Origin: Clostridiales bacterium
Lineage (GTDB): Bacteria > Bacillota > Clostridia > Oscillospirales > Oscillospiraceae
DNA length: 39,913 nucleotides
Assembly: GCA_020861055.1 (NCBI GenBank)
Contig: JAJBTD010000046.1
Location: 1 to 39,913 of the forward strand
Reading direction: 5' to 3'
Part shown: piece after piece, positions 1 through 8,673 of the stretch
Numbering within the stretch: the stretch's first letter is position 1
Layout of the letters: every line of letters starts with the position of its first letter
Program-made: the position numbers and the translations under genes
The notes under the pieces: model-generated
What the model was told of the DNA's origin: nothing
What the model saw: only the letters and a program-made list of their open reading frames with translations
The model's database searches: none

Positions 1-2624
1 CCCCCGCAGCCGATCATATTTTCCCGCGCCCGCCGGGCCAGGTCGGCGTCGAAGGGGCGCGCGCAGAACTGCTGGAAGGTGGTGTAGGGGCCCTCCTGCT
101 CCCGCTCGGCAACGATATGCTCCACCACGCTCCGGCCCACCCCCTTGATGGCGGCCAGGCCAAAGCGGATGTCCTCCCCCTGAACGGTGAAGTCCGCCCC
201 GGACCGGTTGATGTCCGGGGGCAGAAGCTGGATGCCCATGTCCCGGCAGGCGGAGATATATTCCGCCACCTTGTCGCTGGAGTCCAGGACGCTGGTAAGC
301 AGGGCCGCCATGTACTCCTGTGGGTAGTGGCATTTGAACCAGGCCGTCTGATAGGCCACGATGGCATAGCAGACCGCATGGGCCTTGTTGAAGGCGTAGT
401 TGGCGAAGTCTTTGATCTCCCCGTAGATGGCCTTGGCGGTGTCCTCCGGGATACCATTGGCGATACAGCCCTTGATGCCCCGGTCGGCGTCGCCGTAGAT
501 AAAGGCGTGCTCCTCCTGCTCGATCTGCTTCGCCTTTTTCTTGGAGATGGCCCGGCGCACCATATCCGCCCCGCCCAGGGAGTACCCCGCCAGCTGCTGG
601 AAGATCATCATCACCTGCTCCTGGTAGACGATGCAGCCGTAGGTGACGGACAAAATCGGCTCCAGCAGGGGATGTCGGTAGGTGACCTTGCTGGGGTTCA
701 GCTTGCACTGGATGAACCGGGGGATGGACTCCATGGGGCCGGGGCGGTACAGGGCCACGATGGCGGTCAAATCCTCGATGCTGGAGGCCTTCATCTGGAC
801 GCACACCCCGGTCATGCCGGCGGACTCCATCTGGAACACCCCCGCCGTGTGCCCCTCCTGGAGCATCCGGAAGGTGTCCGGGTCGTCCTCCGGGATGTTG
901 TGGAGGTCGAAGTCCGGGTCTTTTTTCCGTATCATTTTCTGGGCGTCGTCCAGGATGGTCAGGTTGCGCAGGCCCAGAAAGTCCATTTTCAGCAGGCCCA
1001 GCTCCTCCAGTGTGGTCATGATATACTGGGTGACCACGCTCTCGTCGTTTTTCGCCAGGGGGACGTACTCATACACCGGCTTCCGGGTGATGACCACCCC
1101 GGCGGCGTGCTTGGAGGCGTGGCGGGGCATCCCCTCGATCTTCCGGGAGGTGTCGATGAGCTGGTGCACCTGGGGGTCGCTCTCGTACCGGTCCCGGAGG
1201 GGCTTGGAGAGCTTCAGCGCGTCGTCCAGAGTCATGTGTAGGCCGTTGGGAATCTGCTTGGCGATCTGGTCCACGTCGCCGTAGCTCATGCCCATGACCC
1301 GGCCCACGTCCCGCACCACTCCCTTGGCCTGGAGGGTGCCGAAGGTGACGATCTGGGCCACATGGTCCTCCCCGTAGGTGCGCTTGACATAGTCGATGAC
1401 CTCTTCTCTCCGGCGGTAGCAGAAGTCCATGTCGATATCCGGCATGGTGACCCGCTCCGGGTTGAGGAACCGCTCGAAGTAGAGGTCGTACTTCATGGGG
1501 TCCACGTCGGTAATGCCCATGCAGTAGGCCACCATGGACCCGGCGGCGCTGCCTCTCCCCGGCCCCACCGGAATCTCCTGACTTTTGGCGTAGCCCACAA
1601 AGTCCGCCACGATGAGGAAGTAGTCCACAAACCCCATGGTGCGGATCATGTTCATCTCGTATTCCAGCCGCTCCCGGTAGCCGGGAGGGTCGGTGGGATA
1701 CCGCCGGGCGTAGCCCTCCCGGCACAGCTTTTCCATCAGGCTGTCCCCGTCGTAGCCCTCCGGGTAGCGGAACTCCGGCAGGTGGTAGACCCCGAACTGG
1801 AAGTCCACCTGGCACTGTTGGGCGATCTTCTCCGTGTTGTCGATGGCCTCAGGGCAGTCGGGGAAGAGCGCCCGCATCTCCTCCTCCGACTTGATATAGA
1901 ACTCCTCGCTGCCGAACCTCATCCGGTCCGGGTCGTCCACCGTCTTACCCGTCTGGATGCACATGAGCACGTCCTGGGCCTGGGCGTCCTCCTGGGTCAG
2001 ATAGTGGGCGTCGTTGGTGGCCACCAGGGGGATGTCCAGCTCACGGGCCAGCCGGACCAGCTGGGGCAGGATTTCTCTCTGCTCGGCCAGGCCGTGGTCC
2101 TGGAGCTCGATATAGTAGTTCCCCTCCCCCATCAGCTCCTTCATCATCCGGGCGTGCTCCACCGCCCCGGCGTAGTCGCCGTTGCGCAGGCGGCGGGGAA
2201 TCTCCCCGGCGAGGCAGGCGGACAGGGCGATGAGGCCCTCGTGGTGCGCCCGCAGCAAATCCAGGTCGATGCGGGGGCGCATATAAAACCCCTCCAGATT
2301 GGCCTGAGTGACCAGGTAGGAGAGGTTGCGGTAGCCCGTCTCGTTCCGGCAGAGCAAAATGAGGTGCCGCGCCCCCGCGTCCAGGTCGTGGCTCTTGTCG
2401 AACCGGGTCCTGGGGGCCACATACACCTCACAGCCGATGACGGGATGGACGCCTTCCTTTTGGCACGCCTTGTAGAAGTCTACCACGCCGTACATATTGC
2501 CGTGGTCGGTGATGGCCACCGAGGTCTGGCCCAGGGCCTTCACCCGCCGGACCAACTCCTGGATGCGGCAGGCGCCGTCCAGGAGGGAAAATTCCGTATG
2601 AACGTGTAGATGGGCAAAGGACAT
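1..2624 (-). CDS. dnaE: DNA polymerase III subunit alpha (DnaE), C-terminus cut by window edge
   Basis: Catalytic subunit of the replicative/lesion-tolerant polymerase III; it extends DNA from primers in the cytoplasm. About 874 codons are visible; family members are about 1,100-1,200 residues, so the 3' end lies beyond base 1. The N-terminus carries the PHP-domain metal motif HVHTEFSLLDG. The polymerase catalytic motif PDIDMDF is near residue 400, preceded by GPGRGSAAGS, and the tau-proximal and helix-hairpin-helix parts begin near the edge. The ATG at 2624 follows an AGGAGG site with good spacing. It is the last gene of the murB-rapZ-yvcK-whiA run, a common placement in Clostridia. The PHP motif and the lack of an N-terminal OB region favour DnaE over PolC. 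Identification is firm. Confidence 0.96.
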   Translation of the reverse strand, partial: MSFAHLHVHTEFSLLDGACRIQELVRRVKALGQTSVAITDHGNMYGVVDFYKACQKEGVHPVIGCEVYVAPRTRFDKSHDLDAGARHLILLCRNETGYRNLSYLVTQANLEGFYMRPRIDLDLLRAHHEGLIALSACLAGEIPRRLRNGDYAGAVEHARMMKELMGEGNYYIELQDHGLAEQREILPQLVRLARELDIPLVATNDAHYLTQEDAQAQDVLMCIQTGKTVDDPDRMRFGSEEFYIKSEEEMRALFPDCPEAIDNTEKIAQQCQVDFQFGVYHLPEFRYPEGYDGDSLMEKLCREGYARRYPTDPPGYRERLEYEMNMIRTMGFVDYFLIVADFVGYAKSQEIPVGPGRGSAAGSMVAYCMGITDVDPMKYDLYFERFLNPERVTMPDIDMDFCYRRREEVIDYVKRTYGEDHVAQIVTFGTLQAKGVVRDVGRVMGMSYGDVDQIAKQIPNGLHMTLDDALKLSKPLRDRYESDPQVHQLIDTSRKIEGMPRHASKHAAGVVITRKPVYEYVPLAKNDESVVTQYIMTTLEELGLLKMDFLGLRNLTILDDAQKMIRKKDPDFDLHNIPEDDPDTFRMLQEGHTAGVFQMESAGMTGVCVQMKASSIEDLTAIVALYRPGPMESIPRFIQCKLNPSKVTYRHPLLEPILSVTYGCIVYQEQVMMIFQQLAGYSLGGADMVRRAISKKKAKQIEQEEHAFIYGDADRGIKGCIANGIPEDTAKAIYGEIKDFANYAFNKAHAVCYAIVAYQTAWFKCHYPQEYMAALLTSVLDSSDKVAEYISACRDMGIQLLPPDINRSGADFTVQGEDIRFGLAAIKGVGRSVVEHIVAEREQEGPYTTFQQFCARPFDADLARRARENMIGCG

Positions 2625-2647
2625 GGGTTTTCCCTCCTGTTCTGTTC

Positions 2648-3121
2648 TCAGTCGTCGGCGCAGTTGGCTGCGTCGATGGCGATGGCGATCATCAGGCAGA
2701 GCAGCGTATGGGCCGGGTCGGGGATGTGCAGCACATAGGTATCTCCCCAATTCAGTGGCTCCTTGGCGATGTGGAGCACACAGTTTCCACTGTCGTCCAC
2801 CACATCGTAGTCCCAGCCCAGAACGTCCCCCTGCACCCGCCACCCGTTGCAGTCCAGCGTATAGCGGGGGCGGAGAATGCTCCACTCCTTTTTCAGCGTT
2901 CCGCAGGAATATCCGCCAATCACGATGTCAAACTCCGGCAGAAGGCGAAAGAGCTTCTCATGGATCGAGGCCAGGGGGCGATTCTGTCCGTCATAGAGAT
3001 AGATCTGATGGCCCAGGGCCCAAAATTCCGCCTTAACAAAGTAAACCGGGTTCTGATATGCGTCGTATACGTCGTAGGTGTCCGCCCAGCTGAACACCCG
3101 CTGTCTGATCAGAAGCTCCAT
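2648..3121 (-). CDS. LURP-one-related / tubby-like scramblase family protein
   Basis: A 157-residue protein of the LURP-one-related (YxjI/tubby-like) fold. The pattern of strands is typical: an N-terminal segment with FSWADTYDVYD, then PVYFVKAEF, then GGYSCGTLKKEW, and a hydrophobic C-terminal helix (LLCLMIAIAIDAANC). Family members form a 12-stranded barrel around that central helix; their bacterial role is unknown, though lipid binding has been proposed. There is no signal peptide. The start has a GAGGAGG site 9 nt upstream. The gene sits between whiA and dnaE with short gaps, so it is probably co-transcribed with them, but it is not a usual member of this conserved cluster. The fold call is from pattern recognition only. 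Confidence 0.75.
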   Translation of the reverse strand: MELLIRQRVFSWADTYDVYDAYQNPVYFVKAEFWALGHQIYLYDGQNRPLASIHEKLFRLLPEFDIVIGGYSCGTLKKEWSILRPRYTLDCNGWRVQGDVLGWDYDVVDDSGNCVLHIAKEPLNWGDTYVLHIPDPAHTLLCLMIAIAIDAANCADD

Positions 3122-3152
3122 GGAAAGCGCCTCCTCTGTGGTACGATTTCAT

Positions 3153-4115
3153 TTACCCGACACCGTCCTCCGCCAGCTCCATCAGCTTGCGCAGGCGGTG
3201 GTTCAGGCAGGATTTGGACACCCCCGCCAGCTCCGCCAGCTGGCTCAGGGACAGCTCCGGATGCTCCATGCGCAGCTCGGCCGTGTCCCGCAGGTTCTCC
3301 GGCAGGGCGTCCCAACGGGGACTGCTCCGGAGGACGCGGATGGCGGCGATCTGTCCCTGGGCGGCGGCCACCGCCTTGTCCAGGTTCGCCATGTCGCAGT
3401 TGGAGCGGCGGTTCACCCCGTTCATAATGTTCTTCTCCAGCTTGGCGTTCATCAGCTCCATGGCGGACAGGGGCGCCCCGATGGCGGTGAGAAAGTCCGC
3501 GATGGCCTCGCTCTGCTTGAAGTAGGTCACATAGTTACCCCGGCGGGTGGTGGTCTTGGGGTGGAAGTCCATCTCCGCCAGCAGAGGGGCCAGCTCCCGT
3601 GAGACGGCGTAGTGGGAGGTGGTCAGCTCCAGGTGGTACCGCTGCCGGGGGTCCGTGATGGAGCCGGCGGCTAAAAAAGCGCCCCGGAAGAAGGCCGCCT
3701 GGCAGCAGCTCTCCTCCAGGACAGCATAATTGATGTGTTGGGATACCTGCCCGTGGTCGCATCCGAAGTCGTCCAGGATACGGCCCAGCTTTTTCGGGTC
3801 AGTGATGACAAACGCCTGCTTTCCATGGGCGTTCTCTCCCGGCTGCCGGTCGAACCGGACGCCGAAGGCGCGGCGAAAGAGCCGTGGCAGCCGCTGAGCC
3901 ACGGCGGGAGAGGTGGTGACGATCCGTATCTCGTCGCCGGAAAAGGCATTACAGAACAGCAGCACCCCGTATGCCTCCGCCCGGACGCAGCAAGGGCGGC
4001 TGAGCCGTTCCCGGCACAGCTCCTCCTTTGCCATACTGGAAAAGGTTTTTTTGTCCCCCCGTGGGGAGCGCTCCTCCGGAAATCCCTCCGGGAAGCGGTC
4101 ATCGTTCTCTGACAT
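3153..4115 (-). CDS. whiA: Sporulation/cell-division regulator WhiA
   Basis: WhiA couples a degenerate LAGLIDADG-type N-terminal domain to a C-terminal helix-turn-helix; it binds DNA and affects cell division, chromosome segregation or sporulation depending on species. Seen here: KEELCRERL near residue 31, the central CCQAAFFRGAFLAAGSITDP block, and a C-terminal HTH around LSQLAELAGVSKSCLNHRL (near residues 289-308). Length 320 is normal. The ATG at 4115 has a GGGAG site about 7 nt upstream. It gives about 20 extra residues before the usual family start, acidic and probably disordered. It overlaps the end of yvcK by 17 nt, so the two are translationally linked. Confidence 0.95.
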   Translation of the reverse strand: MSENDDRFPEGFPEERSPRGDKKTFSSMAKEELCRERLSRPCCVRAEAYGVLLFCNAFSGDEIRIVTTSPAVAQRLPRLFRRAFGVRFDRQPGENAHGKQAFVITDPKKLGRILDDFGCDHGQVSQHINYAVLEESCCQAAFFRGAFLAAGSITDPRQRYHLELTTSHYAVSRELAPLLAEMDFHPKTTTRRGNYVTYFKQSEAIADFLTAIGAPLSAMELMNAKLEKNIMNGVNRRSNCDMANLDKAVAAAQGQIAAIRVLRSSPRWDALPENLRDTAELRMEHPELSLSQLAELAGVSKSCLNHRLRKLMELAEDGVG

Positions 4116-5142
4116 ACCGCACTCCCTGATCCGTCCAGGTGCGGACGCACCGGTCCTCCACCACAGCCAGGATGGCCCTGGCCAGCTTCATGGAGTCGTG
4201 TCTGGCCTTGTAGCGCTTCGTCTCGTCCGAGAGGGGCTCGCAGATCAGTTCCACCCCCATGGCCCGGACCGCGTCCCCGTCCACCAGCATGGGCTGGGCG
4301 TTCTCCGTCCGGTAGAGTCGGCGCACCTCCTCCGGGATGTCGGCGGAGTTGGCCAGGCACAGGTCCACCATGTCCGGCCGTCCGTGGTCGAACAGGGCCT
4401 GGAGGTGTTCGGAGAGGGTGTACCCCTCCGTCTCCCCCTCCTGGGTCATAATGTTGGCGACGTAGATGCGCAGGGCCTGGGACTCCGCCACGGCGTCCGC
4501 CACGCCGGGCACCAGAAGGTTGGGGATGATGCTGGTATACAGGCTCCCCGGCCCCAAAACGATCACATCCGCCTCCCGGAGTGCGTCCAGCACCTTGGGC
4601 AGCACCGGGGGCCGCTCCGGCTCCATACGTACCCGCCGGATGCGGCAGTGCTGGGACCGCTTGAAGCTGAAAATTTTGCTCTCCCCCCGGACGGAGGTGC
4701 CGTTTTCCATCTCAGCCACCAGGTTCACGTTCTCGCTGGTGACGGGGAGCACCTGCCCGGTGACGGCCAGGAGCTGGTTCATCCGCTCCACCGCCTCCTC
4801 AAAGGAGTCGGAGATGCCGTCCAATGCGGCCAGGAGGAGGTTGCCAAAGCTCTGCCCCGCCAGGCTCCCGTCGTGGAACCGGTAGCCCAGCAGCTCCTCC
4901 ATCACCGGCTCCACGTTGGCCAGGGCCTGGAGGCAGTTGCGCAGATCCCCCGGCGGAGGCATTCCCAGGTCGTGCCGCAGCATGCCGGAGCCGCCTCCGT
5001 CGTCCGCCATGGTCACCACGGCGGTAATATTTCTGGAATAATATTTCAGGCCCCGCAGCATGGTGGAGAGTCCCGTACCGCCGCCGATGGCGACGATGTG
5101 GGGGCCTCCGTCCGACGGGATGCGCCAATGTTCCGTGTTCAT
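4099..5142 (-). CDS. yvcK: YvcK/GlmR family UDP-sugar-binding gluconeogenesis factor
   Basis: CofD-like Rossmann protein of 347 residues. In Bacillus the homologue binds UDP-GlcNAc and tunes carbon flow into cell-wall precursors. Seen: IGGGTGLSTMLRGLK near residue 19, VVTMADDGGGSGMLR, PPPGDLRNCL, and the VLGPGSLYTSIIPNLLV loop, all family hallmarks. The ATG immediately follows the TAG of rapZ with no intervening base, and a GGGAG site lies inside the end of rapZ, so translation is coupled. Placement between rapZ and whiA is the standard Firmicute order. Confidence 0.96.
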   Translation of the reverse strand: MNTEHWRIPSDGGPHIVAIGGGTGLSTMLRGLKYYSRNITAVVTMADDGGGSGMLRHDLGMPPPGDLRNCLQALANVEPVMEELLGYRFHDGSLAGQSFGNLLLAALDGISDSFEEAVERMNQLLAVTGQVLPVTSENVNLVAEMENGTSVRGESKIFSFKRSQHCRIRRVRMEPERPPVLPKVLDALREADVIVLGPGSLYTSIIPNLLVPGVADAVAESQALRIYVANIMTQEGETEGYTLSEHLQALFDHGRPDMVDLCLANSADIPEEVRRLYRTENAQPMLVDGDAVRAMGVELICEPLSDETKRYKARHDSMKLARAILAVVEDRCVRTWTDQGVRYVRER

Positions 5143-6018
5143 CTATTTCCGCTCCCGGTTGATATCCCGATGCTGCTCGGTGGCAGGATAGCCCAGCTTC
5201 TCCACCATCTGCGCCACGGCGTGGGCCAGGGCCACAGACCGGTGCTGGCCGCCGGTACATCCCATGCAGATGACCAGGTTGCTCTTTCCCTCCTCCTCAT
5301 AGAGAGGCAGCAGGAAGCGGAGCATCTCCTCCATCCGCTGTTCAAACTCATGGGTCTCCTTGTACCCTTCCAGGAAATCGGAGACCTCCTGATCCAGCCC
5401 GGTCCTGCGCCGCAGCTCCGGAACGTAGAAGGGGTTGGGCAAAAAGCGCACGTCCATCACCCAGTCCGCGTCCAGGGGGATGCCGTACTTAAAGCCGAAG
5501 GATTCCACCGTCACCTGAAACGTCCGCTCCGTGGCCGCAGCCTCCCCAAACATTTCCAGCAGCGCCGAACGGAGCTTGGCGGTGGTGTTGAAGTCGGTGG
5601 AGTCCAGGATGTAGTCCGCCCTGGCCCGGACCGGCTCCAGCAGCTTTTTCTCCCGGCGAATGGCGGACTCCAGGCTCTCCCCCGGCTCCGCCAGAGGGTG
5701 GGAGCGCCGGGTCTCCTTGTAGCGCATAATGACCGCCTGGGTGGAGGCCTCCAGAAACAGCAGCTTACAGTCGCAGCCCATGGCCGCCATCTCGTCCATG
5801 GCCTGGAACAGAGGGGTAAAGTCGTGTCCGCCCCGGATGTCGCTGACCATAGCCACCCGCTCATAGATACTGTTGGCGCCGCTGAGGGCCATCTCCGCAA
5901 AGCGGGGCATCAGCGCCGCGGGCATATTGTCCACGGTGTAAAAGCCCGCGTCCTCCAGGAATTCTCCCGCTCTGCTCTTTCCGGCGCCGGAGAGACCGGA
6001 AATAATGATAAACTGCAT
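5143..6018 (-). CDS. rapZ: RNase adapter / nucleotide-binding protein RapZ (YvcJ)
   Basis: P-loop protein of 291 residues. In E. coli RapZ delivers a small RNA to RNase E to control amino-sugar synthesis; in Firmicutes (YvcJ) it binds and hydrolyses nucleotides and influences competence. Seen: Walker A GLSGAGKS at residues 8-15, the DNMPAAL block, DIRGG, LEAS, and the C-terminal CTGGQHRSVALA signature. The ATG has an AGGAGGT site 6-8 nt upstream. There are 58 nt to murB upstream and none to yvcK downstream. Confidence 0.96.
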   Translation of the reverse strand: MQFIIISGLSGAGKSRAGEFLEDAGFYTVDNMPAALMPRFAEMALSGANSIYERVAMVSDIRGGHDFTPLFQAMDEMAAMGCDCKLLFLEASTQAVIMRYKETRRSHPLAEPGESLESAIRREKKLLEPVRARADYILDSTDFNTTAKLRSALLEMFGEAAATERTFQVTVESFGFKYGIPLDADWVMDVRFLPNPFYVPELRRRTGLDQEVSDFLEGYKETHEFEQRMEEMLRFLLPLYEEEGKSNLVICMGCTGGQHRSVALAHAVAQMVEKLGYPATEQHRDINRERK

Positions 6019-6076
6019 TTTTCCACCTCCTGTTGTCTGCGCTTTATCTGCCTGGGGTATATCCGTTATTCTATCG

Positions 6077-6991
6077 TCACAGCATCAGCTGAATTTCCAG
6101 CTCCAGCCGGTAATCCGTCCGCTGCCAGACCACGTCCTTCACATGGTCGGTCAGGGCCAGCACGTCGGCGCAGGTGGCCCCGCCGCGGTTGACCACAAAG
6201 CCCGCGTGCTTCTCGGAGACCTGAGCGCCCCCCACCTGGTAGCCCTTGAGCCCGCACTGGTCAATGAGGGCGGCGGCATAGGCTCCACGGGGCCGCTTGA
6301 AGGTGGAGCCTGCGCTGGCCCACTCCAACGGCTGGGTGCGCTTCCGGCGGCGGAGCAGGTCGTCCATCCGGGCCTGAATGGCGTCCGGGTCGCCGGGCTG
6401 CAGCTCCACCAGGGACTCCAGGACGATCAGCTCCCGCTCCATAAAGACGCTGTGGCGATAGCCGAAGCGCTGCTCCTCTCCCCGGAACACATGGAGGCTG
6501 CCCTCGGCGTCCAGGGCGGTGGTCTGGGTGACGACGTGCTGCAGCTCTCCGCCGTAGGCCCCGGCGTTCATCACCACGCCGCCCCCCATGGAACCGGGGA
6601 TGCCGTGGGCGAATTCAAATCCGGTCAGCCCCTCCTGCTGGGCAAAGCAGGCCAGCTGCCGCATGGGGACGCCCGCTCCGCAGCGGAGGGTGGTCTCCCC
6701 CACCCGCTCCAACTGGTTCAGGCCGGGACGGGTCAGGATGACAAAGCGCTCCAGAGGGCCGTCTCCGCACAGGAGATTGCTCCCCCGGCCCACCAGAAAG
6801 GGGTGGATATCCATGCTCCGGGCCACCCGGATGGCGTTCACCGTCTCCTCGGTCGTATGGGGCAGCGCCATGACTGCCACCGGTCCGCCGATGCGGAAGG
6901 AGGTGTGCTCGCACATGGGTTCGTTTTCTCTTATCTCAACACCGGGACAGACCCGGCGCAATTCTCTTTTCAGATGCTCAAATGAGTCCAT
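6077..6991 (-). CDS. murB: UDP-N-acetylenolpyruvoylglucosamine reductase MurB
   Basis: FAD-dependent enzyme that reduces UDP-GlcNAc-enolpyruvate to UDP-MurNAc in the cytoplasm, an early peptidoglycan step. Seen: HTSFRIGGP near residue 29, GRGSNLL, the FAD-site block GIPGSMGGGVVMNAGAYGGE, and the catalytic loop ASAGSTFKRP followed by GYQVGGAQVSEKHAGFVVN. Length 304 fits the shorter Gram-positive type. The start has a GGGAGGAACAG ribosome site. It is the first gene of the run murB-rapZ-yvcK-whiA-LOR-dnaE, probably read from the promoter at 7080-7107. Confidence 0.97.
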   Translation of the reverse strand: MDSFEHLKRELRRVCPGVEIRENEPMCEHTSFRIGGPVAVMALPHTTEETVNAIRVARSMDIHPFLVGRGSNLLCGDGPLERFVILTRPGLNQLERVGETTLRCGAGVPMRQLACFAQQEGLTGFEFAHGIPGSMGGGVVMNAGAYGGELQHVVTQTTALDAEGSLHVFRGEEQRFGYRHSVFMERELIVLESLVELQPGDPDAIQARMDDLLRRRKRTQPLEWASAGSTFKRPRGAYAAALIDQCGLKGYQVGGAQVSEKHAGFVVNRGGATCADVLALTDHVKDVVWQRTDYRLELEIQLML

Positions 6992-7057
6992 TCTGTTCCT
7001 CCCGTCGGGAATTTGCGCTCCGGCCGGCGGGGCCGTGGTCGTGGGGTACGGTACCCT

Positions 7058-7621
7058 CTATTCTAATTCCGCTGTCTCTATTATACCAGCGAAAGGGGGC
7101 AGTACAATCCTGTCTTCCAAAAAAAGGGCGCGCTCACCACTCGTACACCGGATCCGGCACCTTGCTATCTCGCAGCGGGTAAGGATGCCGTCCTCCGCCT
7201 CCAGCACAGCGTAGGAGGGGTGGGGGCTGTTGCCCACCGCGCCGGGATTGATGAGCAGGATACCGCTCTCCTGGCGGACGCAGGAGATGTGGGTGTGCCC
7301 CACCAGGACGATGTCCGCCTCCTGGCGTCGGCCTGCGGCGATGAGGCGGCTGTAGCCGCTCTTGACGGTGTACTCATGGCCGTGGGTCAGGAAGATCCGC
7401 AGGCCGCAGACCGTGACCAGCTCCTCCGTCCGGCACCGGCTCCGCCAGTCGCAGTTGCCCGCCACCGAGTGCAGCTCGATCTCCGGGTGGTCCGCCAGGA
7501 CGGCGAGGATGTCTCCCCTGCCGTCTCCCAGATGGAACACCATGTCGGGCTGCTCCTGCTCCAGCACCTTTTTCATATTGGTCTTGTTGCCGTGGGAGTC
7601 CGAAAAGATCAACAGCTTCAC
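7058..7621 (-). CDS. YfcE/MJ0936-type metallophosphoesterase
   Basis: Calcineurin-like phosphodiesterase of 187 residues. Metal-binding motifs appear in order: SDSHGN, HLGDG, GNCD, THGH and GHTH, followed by INPGAVGNSPH. Relatives hydrolyse phosphodiesters such as bis-pNPP or 2',3'-cyclic nucleotides; the true substrate is unknown. I chose the GTG at 7621 because AAAGGAG lies about 10 nt upstream; the ATG at 7648 would place that ribosome site inside the coding region and adds only nine basic residues. In other Firmicutes this family often follows the ITPase gene rdgB, which is not here. Confidence 0.88.
   Translation of the reverse strand: MKLLIFSDSHGNKTNMKKVLEQEQPDMVFHLGDGRGDILAVLADHPEIELHSVAGNCDWRSRCRTEELVTVCGLRIFLTHGHEYTVKSGYSRLIAAGRRQEADIVLVGHTHISCVRQESGILLINPGAVGNSPHPSYAVLEAEDGILTRCEIARCRIRCTSGERALFLEDRIVLPPFAGIIETAELE
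7080..7107 (-). promoter_or_regulatory. Probable sigma-A promoter of the murB operon
   Basis: On the minus strand a perfect TATAAT (7080-7085) is preceded by TGG (extended -10) and, 16 nt upstream, by TTGTAC (7102-7107). It lies inside the last codons of the upstream phosphoesterase, so the murB operon can be read independently. The -35 is weak; the extended -10 supports the call. Confidence 0.5.
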
Positions 7622-7703
7622 GGGAGCACATCTCCTTTGTCGGCGCATATACTAAACTAAATGCAGTTGGCCCGGCTTTCCGGGCTTGCAAGGGGGTTTT
7701 TTG

Positions 7704-7979
7704 ATGAAACAGTCCGCAGCTGGCCGTCCGTCCGGCCCTCTGCCCCGTGAGGCGGAGGAGCTGATGCAAAACCCGTCCGCGCTGAACGCCCTTCTCCGGT
7801 CGCCGGAGACGAAACGGCTCGTCTCTCTGCTCCGGCAGCAGGGCGACCTCCAGTCGGCGGCGAATCAGGCGAAGGCGGGAGACGCCTCCGCTCTACAGGA
7901 AATGCTCCGCCGTCTCGGCCAGAGCCGGGAGGGCGGGGAGGCGCTTGCCAATTTAGAGGGCCGTCTGGAACGGCGCTGA
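7704..7979 (+). CDS. Small conserved hypothetical protein (first of a trio)
   Basis: About 91 residues, with no signal peptide or membrane span. It is rich in Ala, Leu, Gln, Ser and Arg and probably all helical: EELMQNPSALNALLRSPETK then LVSLLRQQGDL and LQEMLRRLGQS. The ATG at 7704 is preceded by AAGGGGG. It is followed 21 nt later by a second small ORF and then a third that overlaps it, all rightward, so they form one operon. I recall similar unnamed trios in related Clostridia but cannot name a family, and I assign no function. The NPSALNALLRSPE segment resembles the SSPQAMEQIM segment of the next protein. Confidence 0.7.
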   Translation: MKQSAAGRPSGPLPREAEELMQNPSALNALLRSPETKRLVSLLRQQGDLQSAANQAKAGDASALQEMLRRLGQSREGGEALANLEGRLERR

Positions 7980-8000
7980 CCCGGAAAGGAGGTCTGCTCT

Positions 8001-8369
8001 GTGGCGGAATTCGAGGAAAAACTGAATGAGATCCTGTCCTCGCCTCAGGCCATGGAGCAGATCATGTCCCTGGCCAGCTCCCTCTCCGGCGGCCAGGCAT
8101 CCGGGCCGGAAGACAGCGCCGAAGCCGACCCCGCCCCGGTCGCGGGCGACCTGTTGGGCGGTCTGGAGCCGGCGGCGCTGGGCAGGCTCTCCTCCCTGCT
8201 GTCCGTCTACCGGCAGCAGGGGGACGAGAAGGCCCGGCTCCTGGAGGCGCTCAGACCCTTTTTGAAGGAGAACAGCCAGGAGCGGCTGGACCGGGCCGTT
8301 CACATCACCCGCATCAGCCGGGTGATTCAGGCGGCGCTCGCCATGTTCAGGGGGGATAAAAATGTATAA
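8001..8369 (+). CDS. Small conserved hypothetical protein (second of the trio)
   Basis: 122 residues, GTG start with an AAAGGAGG site. The N-terminal helix FEEKLNEILSSPQAMEQIM is followed by a Gly/Ala/Pro-rich acidic linker. A helical C-terminal part follows, with LLSVYRQQGDEKARLLEALRPFLKEN and then RLDRAVHITRISRVIQAAL. There is no membrane segment or signal peptide. The 'ALRPFLKEN...RLDRA...ISRV' pattern is one I associate with a widespread, uncharacterised Clostridia family found next to sporulation or cell-envelope genes; that link is memory-based and unproven. The stop overlaps the start of the next ORF by 8 nt, so translation is coupled. Confidence 0.75.
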   Translation: MAEFEEKLNEILSSPQAMEQIMSLASSLSGGQASGPEDSAEADPAPVAGDLLGGLEPAALGRLSSLLSVYRQQGDEKARLLEALRPFLKENSQERLDRAVHITRISRVIQAALAMFRGDKNV

Positions 8370-8673
8370 CCGGTACAGCCCTCCCAACGGGTATCAGCCG
8401 GTGGAGCCGGACGGCCCGCAGCGGGAGCAGCCCCGCCCCTCCTCCGGCGGGAACGCCGGGTCGGGCAGTCCGTTTTTCTCTCTGCGCAGTCTCCTGGGCG
8501 GGAACCGTCCGGGAGAGGGCGGCATCGACGGCCTGCTGGAGCGGCTGGGCATCAGCAGACTGGACAAGGGGGATATTCTCCTCATCCTCATCCTGATCTA
8601 TCTCTTTCGGGAGTCGGAGGACGACGAATGGCTCATCATTCTCGCCCTGGTGCTGCTCATGGGGCTGGGGTGA
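8362..8673 (+). CDS. Small membrane protein with Pro/Gly-rich N-terminus (third of the trio)
   Basis: 103 residues. The first ~60 are Pro, Gly, Ser and Arg rich and probably disordered. There follow LLERLGISRLDKGDILLILILIYLF and, after the acidic SEDDEWL, a second hydrophobic stretch ending the protein, so one or two membrane spans near the C-terminus. The trio therefore looks like two soluble helical proteins plus a membrane anchor. The stop codon directly abuts the stop codon of the opposing tagO gene with no spacer or terminator. Function unknown. Confidence 0.72.
   Translation: MYNRYSPPNGYQPVEPDGPQREQPRPSSGGNAGSGSPFFSLRSLLGGNRPGEGGIDGLLERLGISRLDKGDILLILILIYLFRESEDDEWLIILALVLLMGLG

Noticed and set aside
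3913..6192. 759-codon open frame on the plus strand
   Set aside because: It is antisense to whiA, yvcK and rapZ, which carry clear family motifs. Its translation is His/Gly/Val/Pro rich with no domain pattern, as expected for the shadow of high-GC coding DNA.
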